Notes: generated by a model not told the origin, from the sequence alone. A stretch of 64,000 nucleotides of DNA from Acheta domesticus (GCA_031308135.1 JAHLJT010009436.1:122487786-122551785), one strand, 5' to 3'. Positions 12,753 to 23,479 are shown, numbered from the stretch's first letter. A program made the numbers and translations.

Positions 12753-13118
12753 TTATTCCAACTCTTGGTCCGAGTCTTCTTTCAATTCTTTTAATTTGGC
12801 TATTAGGGACGATCCAAATGAATTTCTGTACAGGGCGCTTACAGAATCTAAAACAGAATAAGGTGTCTCATAATATGTATCTCCTGGCTGAGATCTTTCA
12901 TCAAAATCAAGCCCCACTATCCTAAATCCTCTTCCACTCAACTCAATACATAACTTTATATCTTCCAAAGTGAGGATATTGAGATAAATATATTTGTTGT
13001 TACTATGCAACTTGGGAGATACATGAATGTCTTTTACGTGAGCTTTCACATCATTGATAACACCATCTGCTTCTGTTTTCCAATTGTCTTCACCTACAGT
13101 TGAATCGGGTTCTGTCAT
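12753..13118 (-). CDS. GSKIP: GSK3-beta-interacting protein (GSKIP) homologue
   Basis: The frame encodes 121 residues of the GSKIP/DUF727 family; the human protein is about 139 residues. GSKIP binds glycogen synthase kinase 3-beta and is an A-kinase anchoring protein in vertebrates, acting in the cytosol. Visible landmarks in order: a DGVINDVKAHVKDIHVSPKL segment matching the family's N-terminal helical region, a KYIYLNILTLEDIKLCIEL beta segment, GRGFRIVGLDFD, then YYETPYSVLDSVSALYR and NSFGSSLIAKLKEL. The last block is the C-terminal helix that in the human protein contacts GSK3-beta. The frame is open further up to an ATG at 13166, but a splice acceptor (TTATTTACAG at 13133-13142) lies between. 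I therefore prefer the ATG at 13116-13118, giving an N-terminus MTEPDST. The coding part has no intron. Codons are intact, so it looks functional. Confidence 0.88.
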   Translation of the reverse strand: MTEPDSTVGEDNWKTEADGVINDVKAHVKDIHVSPKLHSNNKYIYLNILTLEDIKLCIELSGRGFRIVGLDFDERSQPGDTYYETPYSVLDSVSALYRNSFGSSLIAKLKELKEDSDQELE

Positions 13119-13132
13119 TTCAACAATGCTTT

Positions 13133-13134
13133 CT
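13133..13134 (-). other. Splice acceptor in the GSKIP 5' UTR
   Basis: On the minus strand TTTGTATCGTTATTTACAG precedes AAAGCATTGTTGAA and then ATG. The pyrimidine-rich tract and AG imply a 5' UTR intron. A possible donor is CCG/GTATGC near 13265-13271; this pairing is inference. Confidence 0.5.
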
Positions 13135-13229
13135 GTAAATAACGATACAAATAGTGATATAGACAAATTTTAAACACTTAATTTTGTTGGCCGAGGCATT
13201 GAACTAATACATGCCAATGCACAAACATA

Positions 13230-13420
13230 CGGTATCCATAGCATATACAGAACAACGCGAACAAGCATACCGGAGTCCCGATCGCCGGAGCCAGCCGGGA
13301 GCACAGCGGGAGCGCATCTTATACTCTCATGGTGCTCATGGTGCTCTCGCTTATACTCTCTGGTGCGCATGGGTGCCGGTGCCGGTGCGCACCACACAGC
13401 AGTGTTGCCAGATGGTCTTA
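13230..13420 (-). promoter_or_regulatory. GC-rich presumed promoter / first-exon region of GSKIP
   Basis: A CpG-rich island in otherwise AT-rich sequence lies directly upstream of the GSKIP acceptor on the minus strand. It contains short internal repeats such as GGTGCCGGTGCCGGTGCG and repeated CATGGTGCTCATGGTGCTC. Promoter function is inferred from position and composition only. Confidence 0.35.
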
Positions 13421-13640
13421 TACTGTGAACTTTGGCCCTCAAGGCCACTCAAATCCCATCTTCGCGATGGAATATGTCACGGCATTTCGCGTCTTTCTCG
13501 GTCTTGCCGGTAGAAGTCGCATGATCGCAAACACTGCTTGATACGGTCGTGATCATGCGAAATCTAGCGGAATGGCTGAGAAAGATGCGAAATACCGTGA
13601 CATATTCCATCGCGAAGATGAGATTTGAGTGGCCTTGTAG
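13421..13640. repeat. Short palindromic TA-element (family P), copy 1
   Basis: The left end TACTGTGAAC follows TA. Two inverted arms carry CTTCGCGATGGAATATGTCA and its inverse TGACATATTCCATCGCGAAG, with a central CATGATCGC...GATCATGCG hairpin. The right terminus is eroded past 13630. Related copies lie at 22208-22439, 22743-22995, 39994-40122 and 48473-48721. Confidence 0.75.
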
Positions 13641-13924
13641 AAAGCGCTGTGAAAACCTCCAAAACAACAAAAAAAATCCCCAAATTCCAAAAAATGATTT
13701 CATGTTTAAAATGTATGGGGAGGTATGGAAAGGAAAGAACCACGTGTATTACAGCCAGAGATCTCTGGATTAAATTTATGAAGTGTGTATTATTAATATT
13801 ATTAACAATAAAAGATTGTTAAATTTTCTGTTCATGTAATTTATATTACAAATATTTTCAAAATCAGTTGCAACAGTAGAGATTGACCATGAAAAGTATG
13901 GAAGTGGCCGAGGATTTTAATCTG

Positions 13925-14650
13925 CAATAATAGTATTATTAGTTACTGTTGCCGTTATTGAAAAAAAAATTGTTAAACAATGCATCATATTCAACCATTC
14001 CAGAAATTCAAATACAATTACAGAGAGAACAAACGAGCACAATCAAACCAAACAAAGATCATAATTAAATATACATTACATACTAATTTATTACTCTAAA
14101 CAGACATTTATTACTGTTGCCATTTCTGAAGAAAAAATTGTTAAAAACTGAATCATATTCAACCATGCCAGAAATTCAAATACGATTATAGAGAGAACCA
14201 ACAAGCACAATCGAACCAAACAAAGATCATAATTAAGTCCACACTACATACTAATTTATTAATCTAAACAGACATTTATTACTGTTGCCGTCTATGAAAA
14301 TATTGTTATTGTATATTGTTAAACACTGCATAACTATGCAACCATGCTTGAGACTTGAGTATTAATTGTAGAATACGAAGGGGAAGGAATAACTAAAACG
14401 TAATTAGTAAGTAAATACTCATTCAATATTAATTTCTTCAGAGATAATTTTATTAACATTTTCGTATTGTTAAAAACAAAATAATTATTATCCAAACATG
14501 CCAGAACTTTATCTGTGGATAATATGGGGCATTATCATCCTAAACCAAATGGATAATTAATTCCACTTTGAATACTAATTTATCATTCTTAACATAAATG
14601 TATTACTGGTGCCGTTTATTGAATAAATGTTTTTTAAAATCTGGAATCAT
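13925..14650 (-). repeat. Left arm of a fold-back structure: inverted tandem array, unit about 170 bp
   Basis: Four or so diverged units carry ATACTAATTTATTACTCTAA, ACAGACATTTATTACTGTTG and AACCAAACAAAGATCATAATT. They are the reverse complement of the units in 15340-16920. Confidence 0.75.
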
Positions 14651-15339
14651 TTGTGCGAAGTGCATTATGATATTAGAGAGTTCGATCTGAGACACAAAAA
14701 AATAAATATTCATAATCATATTCAACGGGCCAAACTGACCCCATCATCAACACTCACACCCTTCAAAATTTTGTCGATCTTGTTTGAATCCCTTGGAGAG
14801 ACCCTGTTTTGAATCCTCGGTTTACACAATAATTTTTTTCAGGGATGTAAGATTCTGGCCCAATAAAATAAATTGATTTATTCAGTTCTGTAATAAAAAA
14901 ATTGTATTTCAATGAATTTTAACAAATGTATTTATTTAATATTTTTAATGTTCGCAACAGTTTTTAGTTAGAATGAATGAGTACTTCTATTACCATTGAT
15001 TTTGAAAACTATTTTTAGCCATTTATGCAAAATGTTGATAATTATAATTAAAAAGGAACTTGATTTTCTCATCTATTTTCACTTCAGACTTACACGGACT
15101 TAACTCTTAGAGTGTGTTTAACTATAGTGAATATCTATACCAACCATTGTATGTTTTGATTATTAATGTATTACAATAAGAGTAGTTAATTACTCATAAT
15201 TAGTTTTTGCACTAAAATTTTAGAAATTCACTAATAAATAATTTTGTCGTACATCTATTTTTCCACAAAAAATCTCAATTTGAGTTTCATAAAATAATTC
15301 AGAATAAATTGTTTTATTAATTAATAATTAATTTAATAA
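14651..15339. other. Spacer between the two inverted arrays
   Basis: AT-rich, non-coding, with no repeat unit that I recognise. It forms the loop of the large fold-back structure. Confidence 0.5.
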
Positions 15340-16920
15340 ATGGCTGTTTAGAGTAATAAATTTGATCTTATTAAAAATGATCTTTGTTTGGCTCGATTGT
15401 GCTCGTTGGTTCTCTCTATAATCGTATTTGAATATCTGCGATGTATGAATAACTATAATTTAGTTTTTAACAATTTTGTCTTCATAAATGGCAACAGTAA
15501 TAAATGTTTAGAGTAATACTTTAGTATGTAATGTGTATTTAATTATGATTTTCGTTTGGTTCGATTGTGCTCGTCGGTTCTCTCTATAATCGTATTTGAA
15601 TTTCTAGGATGGGTGAATAATGATTCTGTTTTTAACATTACTTTCTTCATAAATGGCATTAGTAATAAATGTCTGTTTAGAGTAATAAATTAGTATGTAA
15701 TGTGTATTTAATTATGAGCTTGCTTTGGTTTGATTGTGCTCGTTGGTTCTCTCTGTAATCATATTTGAACTTCTGGAATGGTTTAATATGATTCAGTTTT
15801 AACATTTTTTTCAATAACGACAACTGTAATAAATGTCTGTTGAGAGTAATAAATTAGTATGTAATGTGTATTTAATTACGATCTTTGTTTGGTTCGATTG
15901 TGCTCTTGGTTCTCTCTATAATTGTATTTGAATTTCTGGCATGGTTGAATATGATTCAGTTTCTAACAATGTTTTCTTCATAAATGGCAACAGTAATAAA
16001 TGTCTGTTTAGATTAATAAATTAGTATGTAATGTTTATTTAATTATGAGCTTGGTTTGGTTTTATTGTGCTCGTTGGTTCGCTCTGTAATCGTATTTGAA
16101 TTTCTGGAATGGTTGAATGACGCTGTTTTTAACTTTTTTTTCAATAACGCAACAGTAATAAATGTCTGTTTAGAGTAATAAATTAGTATGTAGTGTGGAC
16201 TTAATTATGATTTTTGTTTCGTTTGATTGGGCTCGTTGGTTCTCTCTATAATCGTATTTGAATTTCTGGGATGGGTGAATAATGATGATTCAGGTTTTAA
16301 CATTATTTTCGTAATAAATGGCAAAAGTAATAAATGTCTGTTTAGAGTAATAAATTAGTATGTAGTGTGTATTTAATTGTTTTCTTGGTTTGGTTTGATT
16401 GTGCTTGTTGGTTCTCTCTATATTCGTATTTGAATTTCTGGCATGGTTGAATGATTCAGTTTTTAACAATTTGTTTTTTATTAACGGCAACAGTAATACA
16501 TGTCTGTTTAGAGTAATAAATTAGTGTGTAATGTGGACTTTATTATGAGCTTGGTTTGGTTTGATTGTGCTCATTGGTTCTCTCTATATTCGTATTTGAA
16601 TTTCTGGGATGGTTGAGTAACGATGATTTTAACAATATTTTTTTCATAAACGGCAACAGTTTTATGTTTATTTTTTGGAGTACTAAAATAGTATATAATG
16701 TGTATTTTTGGTTTCGTTCGATTGTGATCGTCTGTTCTCTCTATAATCATATTTGTAATTTTGGCATAGTATCATGCGGGTTGCATATCTACGATGTGTT
16801 TAACAATTTATTTTTCATAAACGGGGAGAGTAATTAACTTGATTTTTTTGGGTAATTGGTTTTTTTGGCTAATTTTGGGTAATAAATTAGTAATAAATGA
16901 GTACTAAATATTTGTATTAT
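15340..16920 (+). repeat. Right arm: tandem array of about ten units of about 165-170 bp
   Basis: The motif GTTTAGAGTAATAAATTAGT recurs near 15345, 15508, 15676, 15838, 16005, 16166, 16338 and 16506, with decayed copies near 16675 and 16850. Each unit also carries GGTTCGATTGTGCTCGTTGG and a TCTCTCTATAATCGTATTTG segment. Spacing is regular. The units run opposite to those at 13925-14650. Confidence 0.85.
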
Positions 16921-16939
16921 TTTGAATCGATTTTGCTAT

Positions 16940-17010
16940 TTTTTTTAAAAATGGTTGTGCTAGCTTGACAGTCACGCCAGCACAACCACATGTTTTTTAA
17001 AAAGGGCAGG
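16940..17010. repeat. Hairpin-forming inverted repeat
   Basis: TGGTTGTGCTAGC is followed, after a short loop, by GCCAGCACAACCA, flanked by T-rich and A-rich runs. It sits at the right edge of the tandem array and could be the terminal hairpin of that element. Confidence 0.5.
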
Positions 17011-17123
17011 AGTAATAAATTTAATTTTTGGGTAATAAATGAGTACTAAATATTCCATTTGGTTTGGTGCGTCAGGGGATGCAGAGCATCCCTGTATATA
17101 ATATTAACCCTTTCGCTGCTAAC

Positions 17124-17226
17124 GACGCCTATAGGCGTCCGGATTTTTCGTGCCCCGTGTGCTAACGCCGCCTTTAGGCGTCCGCCCGGAGTCGCTTCTG
17201 CTGTGCTAATGACGCCTATAGGCGTC
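17124..17226. repeat. Three subterminal copies of a GACGCCTATAGGCGTC palindrome
   Basis: The 16-base palindrome occurs exactly at 17124-17139 and 17211-17226, and as GCCGCCTTTAGGCGTC at 17167-17182. Each copy is preceded by GCTAAC or GCTAAT, with a period of 43-44 bases. This arrangement suggests transposase-binding subterminal repeats of the piggyBac copy. Confidence 0.85.
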
Positions 17227-17499
17227 TTGTACTTTGCGCGGCTGTCTTTCGCTTTCTTCTGAATGGCTGAAGGCCTGAAGGACATGTGGCAATATATGTT
17301 CGTTTTGTAAGGGTTTGAACTTTAGTTTGAACCCTCCTAGTGACTGCTGCTGTGGATATTCTCCTTGCTACGAGTTGAAATGTTTGTAAACTGATCGACT
17401 GCAGTGCGGCGGTCCTCGTCACCCGTGAGGGGTTGGCGCGCAGCTTGAAGGAGGCCCTTCCCTAATGACCCTAATAAAACGTTCTCCAGGGTTTTCGGG

Positions 17500-18057
17500 T
17501 ACGATGTACCACCGTTACTTTGTGTTAATATTTCTTGCTAAAAGTTTTTTGTTTATATTCATAACTATTCGAATATCGACTTCTTTTGTGAAGAAAACAA
17601 GGCTCAATGAAAGATGTTCAATTTTGGCTTTTTTGTTTTTCACGGAGTCGTTAATACCTTTCATTGTTAACGAAAGTATGAAATTTTATCTAAATGCGCT
17701 GCGAATCACTGAAAAATATCACTCGCGACTTGCAAAAATGGAGTGATACGTCTTCTAATGAAATGCGTTTTCTTTTGGTATGTTTATTCATGCCGAGAAT
17801 TTAAAAAATCCTCAGTAAACGAATATTCAACGCCTATTTTCGGGGCGATAATGTCTCGAGATATGTTTTTGCTTACACTGAGAATACTTCATTTCAGTAA
17901 CAATGTAGAGCGTTGCGGCAATCGCGTTTTCAAAATAAGATATGTCAGTGCCATTTGCCGAAGCTTAGCAAATTCATTCTCTCCGTTCGGGAAGTTGTAC
18001 GTCGATGAAAGCCTAATTTTGTTCAAGGGACGGCTGTTTTCATACAGAATAATCTTT
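17500..18057 (+). pseudogene. piggyBac-type transposase remnant
   Basis: The plus strand carries LFFTESLIPFIVNESMKFYL at 17634-17690. In another frame from 17743 it carries SSVNEYSTPIFGAIMSRDMF, LLTLRILHFSNNVER, KIRYVSAICRSLANSFSPF and YVDESLILFKGRLFSYR. The blocks match, in order, the N-terminal FT.ELI..IV.ET segment, the MSR.RF..ILR.LHF.DN segment and the .DE.LI.FKGRL segment of piggyBac transposases. A frameshift separates the first block from the rest, the WP and GVD C-terminal regions are missing, and the frame stops at 18058. Confidence 0.8.
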
Positions 18058-18618
18058 TAAAACGAATCATGTTTGGAATCATACTGTTAGTGCTGTGTGA
18101 TTGTGAAAACGAAATGAATCTCGATTGTTATTCGCCGTGAGTTCCTATACTTTTGTGAAGAATGTAATGTGGATTTGAGTGTTACGCCATGTTTTGAAGT
18201 GTAACACCACAAATGAATTTCTAAATTCCCAATAATATTAAAACATTCAAAAAGTGTTTATGAGGTCCTCGTGTTACACTGTTTTAAAATGTAATTCAAG
18301 GAAAAAATTGTCACATATTTCCAAAGCATATTTTATACGAAAGCATATCACATATTTTAAAACGGAAACAATTTTAAAATTTAAAAACAAAACACAAAAA
18401 TTTATATTTCTATGAACGCCAGTATCGACACAAGGTCCATATCAAAAACAAAGATAGGACATATATGCGAGTTTGTCTTGTGGGGCCACCTACACCCTGC
18501 CAGTGCGCTCCCTTCGGAACCAGGAAAAGGCGCCGCACACAGCGGTCGCCGGCCGCCGCGGTGCGTCAGCACGGGGCGGCGAAACCCTGGGTGGGGTCCG
18601 TAGCAGCGAAAAGGTTAA

Positions 18619-19900
18619 TAAAGAACGCTAATACTCTATTGATAATCTTACAAGTGGTCCGTTGAGCGAAACACGTTTTGTTTTAATTTTAAATTGATTT
18701 TCTATGATTGAATTTGGCGGGTTGTTGAAGCTGGCCTGTGATTGCTTGGAAGTTAAAATGCTTCTAGCGTCTGCCGCGAGATTGCGACGAGCAATGACGC
18801 ATGCGCAGATGGCGAGGTTCTCCTCTCCCCTCTTCACCCCTGACCCAGAGAAACACGACTGCTGTACGCTAGCTTCCACTGCGGAAAGCACGAAGTCCTT
18901 GTAGACTTCGTGACGGAAAGTGTCTAATGAGAAAGTTGCTCGTTTGTGCACGATAGCGCAGCACACGTCAGGCAGTCAGTAAATTATCTCTCACTCAGTA
19001 ATACCCAGATATACTCTTTGCGAGTCCAGTGGGTAGACACCAGATAGGCCACTTCCGGTCTTTATTTAAATTTTGAATGGTGACGTGGCGACGCCATAGC
19101 CCATGTCTGTTCGCCACCGATTTTGTGGGAAGCGCCTACACCGTCGTAAGCAATCGAGATCGTGAAAGTAGTTCCAGTGTGTCTGCCTTGTGTTGCGTTC
19201 GCCTGTTAGATGAAGTAGTGGATAGTGACATTTTGTGAGTTATTATTAAGCATCTCCAAACGTGCGAGTCACGCTACGCCACTGCTGGTCAGGGCATTTT
19301 GATGTACTCTCTGGGTCAGAATATACTTGGGGTATCCAAACAGGCCGCACTAAATCTCCAATATGGTGGCGTTGACGGCTGTCTGCCAGTATCGCCAACT
19401 TCTGAACCCAACGGTTTCATCCCAAATCACGATATTCAAAGGGGCGGATATCCGGAATGAAATGCACTGCGGATTTGATACACAATTAGTTTTTTCTCAC
19501 TCTTTTCTCATTTTGTTAGGTTTGGAGCTCAGGAAATAATACATTATTCTTCGTACGTAATCAATTCGCAATCATATTTTACTCAACAAAATGCACTTAC
19601 AATAACTCATCTACCTGCAGGTACTACGCAATTAACAGTACCAACTCTGACTTAGATACATTTTATTCTATTCTTCTTCTTTTCGTAAACTAATGTAAAA
19701 AATAATTATTGTCTTTTGCATCGGACTTTGCAAGGTGGTAATCTTGTAAAGTTGTAAATGTACAGAGTGAGTTCATGGACTTGGCCATTTCTCTTATATA
19801 AAACTTGCACAGAATACTAGTAATTATTTAATAATACAACTTTAACAAACAATGAACAACTAACTAAATCCAATAACAAGCAATTCAATAACTTGGAATA
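18619..19900. other. Non-coding stretch with a solitary hAT-like end
   Basis: No gene recognised. A hAT-type terminus reading outward as CACGCTACGCCACTG lies at 19267-19281. It is nearly identical to the ends of the hAT copy at 30060-32932, but no partner end was found nearby. Confidence 0.4.
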
Positions 19901-19942
19901 ACTATATTTTTTTTTCAAAATTTTCAAATTATCTAAACTAAT

Positions 19943-20288
19943 TTAAATTTTATTTTCATCTTCCTGATTTCCATCCTTATTAATTTTTACTCCTAAATAT
20001 TTAAATTCCGAACAATGTTTCATTTTTCCTTTTCCAAATTGTAAAATTAAATCTCTATTGTTTACTCCACATCCCATATAAAATGTCTTTTCCATATTAA
20101 TTTTTAGCCCCCATTTCTGATATTCTTCTAATAATTTTCTAAACATATATTCCACATCTTCAGCATCCTGTGCTTACTTGGTCATCTGCAAATAATAAAG
20201 TGTATAAACTTTTATTTCCTATAGGAACATCCATTCCTTCAACTTTCTTTTTCCATGTTTCTAGCGATTTTTGTAAGTATATTTTAAA
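19943..20288 (-). pseudogene. Non-LTR reverse transcriptase fragment with broken FADD box
   Basis: Minus strand, 20288 to 20186, reads FKIYLQKSLETWKKK and then SLYTLLFADDQV, the catalytic palm motif of an RTE/L1-group RT. One extra base after the FADDQV codons shifts the frame. The correct continuation AQDAEDVEYMFRKLLEEYQK, then LKINMEKT and CSEFKYLGVKIN, runs from 20173 to 19943. The fragment is truncated on both sides. Confidence 0.75.
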
Positions 20289-20696
20289 TTAATAATTAAA
20301 AGCTGATGCAAATACTACAGTAATAATAACCACAATAATCACTGATTACACAACTATTATCACAATTATATAAAAACTATTAATTAAATAGTAAATTAAC
20401 GTAGCAAATCAATTTTCGAACTCTTTAATAACTAAGTGATGGTTAACGCAACGCAAATTTTGCAAGATAATCACACTAATCACTAACTAATCTCTACAAC
20501 AAATGATAACAATTATCTAAATAACTCTGAGAAGAACCGATAACATCAACTATTTAAATAACTGAAAGCAGATGCACAAGATATTACGGAACAAATCCAA
20601 GCCAAAAATCACACGAATTGAAAACACATGAAAATTTTGACATGTCACAATGGTCAGACAAATTGAAAATCACAAGAATTGACATGACGTATCGTA

Positions 20697-21556
20697 TTTT
20701 TACTTTCACGTATACGTACGTATCCATATATGCGGAGTAATATACGTAGGGCCGGTTGCATAAAGCTTTCCATACGGGTTCCATAGCAATGTGTTCTACA
20801 AAATGTATAGGCTCCACAGGCCGTTCACCGTTGCATAAAGCAAATGTATGGAATCTATAACTATAGGTCCTATAAGTACATCAAAATGCCACCACTAGAT
20901 AGCGACACAGTCGATATTTGAATAGTGCGTATTCTGTGTTTCGTTTTGCACGTTCTTAGTGTGTGCTGAGCTCTGTTGAGTTGGTTTTGGCGGAGTGTTG
21001 GTTTGTCTCTATACGTTCTCAGTAGCAATTTTGTATTATTGCATTATATTCATTCATACATATATTAGTTTACTTTTTATTTAATCCTTATTTAAGTACA
21101 GTTTATTAAATAATAAACTGTACTTAAATAAGAATTAAATAAAAAGTAAAATAATGTCTGTATGAATAATATTCACTAAAATTCAACACTCAAAAAATAC
21201 ACCAAAAACGCACCCTACACACCAAATAAAACTCTTAACAAAATATTATATCACAACACGGACGCCACAAACCACCAATAACCTCAAACACTAGTAAACA
21301 GATGCTTGCAGCAGTGCGCAGTGTCGCCATGTTGCTTATTTGTAGATTCTATAAGCACTTGTAGACATGTCTCAGGACCTATAAGATATAGAACATTTTG
21401 TAGGTTCCATAAGTCGTATTGGTCGTTTCAGAAACTCGTTTTGCCGCTGTAGACTATTTTATAGAATCAATAAGCTTATGGATTCCATATCGAACGTTTA
21501 TGCAACCGGCCCGTAGTATAGGGAAAGTTATATGATGCGACGCGAAAAAACGGTGA
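20697..21556 (+). repeat. Family R1 terminal fragment split by a MITE
   Basis: ACTTTCACGTATACGTACG at 20702 and TATAGGGAAAGTTATATGAT at 21517 together reconstitute the beginning of family R1. The two halves are separated by the MITE at 20749-21512. The right half abuts, and apparently truncates, the Helitron helicase remnant. Confidence 0.7.
20749..21512. mobile_element. PIF/Harbinger-like MITE
   Basis: Inverted ends GGGCCGGTTGCATAAA and (reverse complement) GGGCCGGTTGCATAAA flank a 764-base non-coding element with longer degenerate inverted arms. The host sequence around it is R1 ...ACGTA/GTATAGGG..., so GTA (20746-20748 and 21513-21515) is a 3-base target duplication, as in PIF/Harbinger. 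A 5-base CGTAG duplication with a two-G end is an equal alternative. An internal palindrome (AAGTACAGTTTATTA and its inverse) lies at about 21093-21131. Confidence 0.8.
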
Positions 21557-21853
21557 CATTTGAACCTTCCTTCTCCACGCAGGATACAACACAAAGGGCG
21601 GTATAGGAACGTTTTCCCAGTTCCTCCTGGCCCATCGATAAAGAAACATTGTCCTTTATCGCGTTGTAAATCTGCCAAAATTTCGTGTGCAAATTGTCGT
21701 TGCTCATTGTTCAACTTATCGTAAGCTATTAAATATTTTGCCTTTTGATCATAGACGTTGTAGGTATCGTCTCTCTGGGCTTCGCTGTGAGTTGGTAAAC
21801 CAAATTCTTCGCATGTTCTTCCATGTTGCTGAAATATTTGTTCTATCTGAATC
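21557..21853 (-). pseudogene. Helitron segment 5: start of the PIF1-like helicase
   Basis: Minus strand reads RTCEEFGLPTHSEAQRDD, YDKLNNEQRQFAHEILADLQ and then FFIDGPGGTGKTFLYR, the Walker A motif of the SF1 helicase fused to Helitron Rep. The frame ends at about 21556 in foreign R1 sequence, so Walker B and all later helicase motifs are absent. Confidence 0.88.
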
Positions 21854-22207
21854 CAGGCGCGGATCCAAGGGGGGGTCCCCCAAATGATGAACCGTCACAA
21901 TTTTGTGAGAAACTCTAACATATCTAAAAAAACTCTGAGAAACTGGTAACCTTTTCCAGTGTTCCTTCAGAATCGGGACTGACCGAGACATTTTTGAGAC
22001 ATTTTTAGACAATTCTAGAAATTTCTAAAAATTTAGCAGTGCTGAAACTAATGAATATAATTTGGAATGATGAATAGAAATTGAAATGTGATATGAAATT
22101 GAAATGTGAAAATTGAATAATGAATAGAAATTGGAATTTAAATTGTATAAAAACATACGCGTGTTCAAGATCACTTTAAAATATTTTAGTACAAAGAAAT
22201 ATATCTA

Positions 22208-22439
22208 TATTGCGATTTTTCTAACTTTGCCCCTCAAGGCCCGTCTTCAAATGGAATATGCAACGGTATTTCGCGACGTTCTCAGCCGTGCCGCCAGATA
22301 CCGCATGATCGCGATTGTATAAAGCAGTGCTTGCGATCATGCGACTTCTAGCGGCACGAGGGAGAAAGACGCAAAATCCGTGTGATATTCCATCGTGGCC
22401 AAAAGGGCTTGAGGGGCAGAGTTATAAAAATCCACTGTA
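22208..22439. repeat. Family P palindromic TA-element, copy 2
   Basis: It starts TATTGCGATTTTTCTAAC after TA and ends with an eroded inverse near 22439. The arms contain TTTGCCCCTCAAGGCC and its inverse, with a central TGATCGCGATT...GCGATCATGCGA hairpin. It is nested in the hAT element. Confidence 0.75.
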
Positions 22440-22742
22440 AACAAGTAACATATCTAAAGTCGGAATCAAATACACTGCGCATCACTATAACTGCCAACTT
22501 AATGTGAATATTTGTCACTAATTGAACGAGAGAATTGTGGGAAAAATGGACGTCAACACATGAATTCAGCTTAAAAGTCACAACTGTTGTTCAAAGGGAA
22601 TAAAACTCGCTAAATTTAGTAATAATAATGGTATGTGTATAAAATTGACAACAATATTGCTTTCAGGTGTTTGTTAGAATTCAGTTTCGATGGTACTATC
22701 CAATTTAGTATCGGAACTCCTATGGAACTTAATGTTTATTTA

Positions 22743-22995
22743 TACTGCGATTTTTGTAGGAAGAGCTCTCAAGATAACTCAAATCCCATCTTCGCGATGG
22801 AATATGTCACGGCATTTCGTATCATTCACAGTCGTTCCGCTAGATTTCGCACGATCGCGACCGTATGAAGCAGTGCTTGCGATCATGCGACTTCTACCGG
22901 CAAGACCGAGAAAAGACGCGAAATGCTGTGACATATTCCATCGCGAAGATGGGATTTGAGTTATCTTGAGAGCTCTTCCTACAAAAATCGCAGTA
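22743..22995. mobile_element. Family P palindromic TA-element, copy 3 (best preserved)
   Basis: A 253-base near-perfect palindrome runs from TACTGCGATTTTTGTAGGAA to its inverse TTCCTACAAAAATCGCAGTA, flanked by TA on both sides (22741-22742 and 22996-22997). The outer 75 or so bases of the arms differ at about one position. The TA target suggests a Tc1/mariner-type or similar MITE. It is nested in the hAT element. Confidence 0.85.
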
Positions 22996-23479
22996 TAACC
23001 TAAAATTGCTTAATGTAATCAGTAACAGCGAACCTTGATCATTGAAGTTTGATGCCGGTTCTGGTTTTGTAAGAACGTAAGAAGTCTCTTTCAGCGAAAG
23101 TTAAGGCCATCAACAGGGGTTAGTGGTTAAGATATGTCGAAAATAATTAGAGTTAGAGAATGTTAGTTTGGCCGATGAACGAGGATAGTACCTAAAATAC
23201 CGTGGCGAAGCTCGAGTCATGCAGTGGGGTATTCTGAAAATCTTATCTTACATTTTTTGTAAATTAGCTCCAGTTATCGGTTTTTTATCAAAAAAAACGT
23301 CGAAATTTTGTTCTTTAAAGCTTTTGTTTCTGCACAGTTAATTTCCCATTGAATTTCTCAGGAATGTCTTAACTCTTGAATGTAATCATATTCCTTTCCT
23401 TTCACATAAAGCTGTATATGATGGGAAAGTTAGACTGAGTTGTATCAATCATCTCTTGATATTTTTTTCTAGACCAATT

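Larger units (their letters stand above)
17108..18614 (+). mobile_element. piggyBac-like element with both TTAA targets
   Basis: TTAA at 17104-17107 and TTAA at 18615-18618 flank inverted ends CCCTTTCGCTGCTAACG and (reverse complement of the right end) CCTTTTCGCTGCTACGG. Exact use of TTAA plus a piggyBac-type transposase remnant inside identifies the superfamily. The element is about 1.5 kb, shorter than an intact autonomous copy, and its transposase is broken. Confidence 0.85.

Noticed and set aside
12602..12925. 107-codon plus-strand open frame
   Set aside because: It is antisense to the GSKIP coding sequence and 3' UTR and has no family match.
15340..16920. Possible CRISPR or tRNA cluster because of the regularly spaced GGTTCGATT
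   Set aside because: The whole unit repeats, there are no spacers, and no tRNA fold surrounds the motif.
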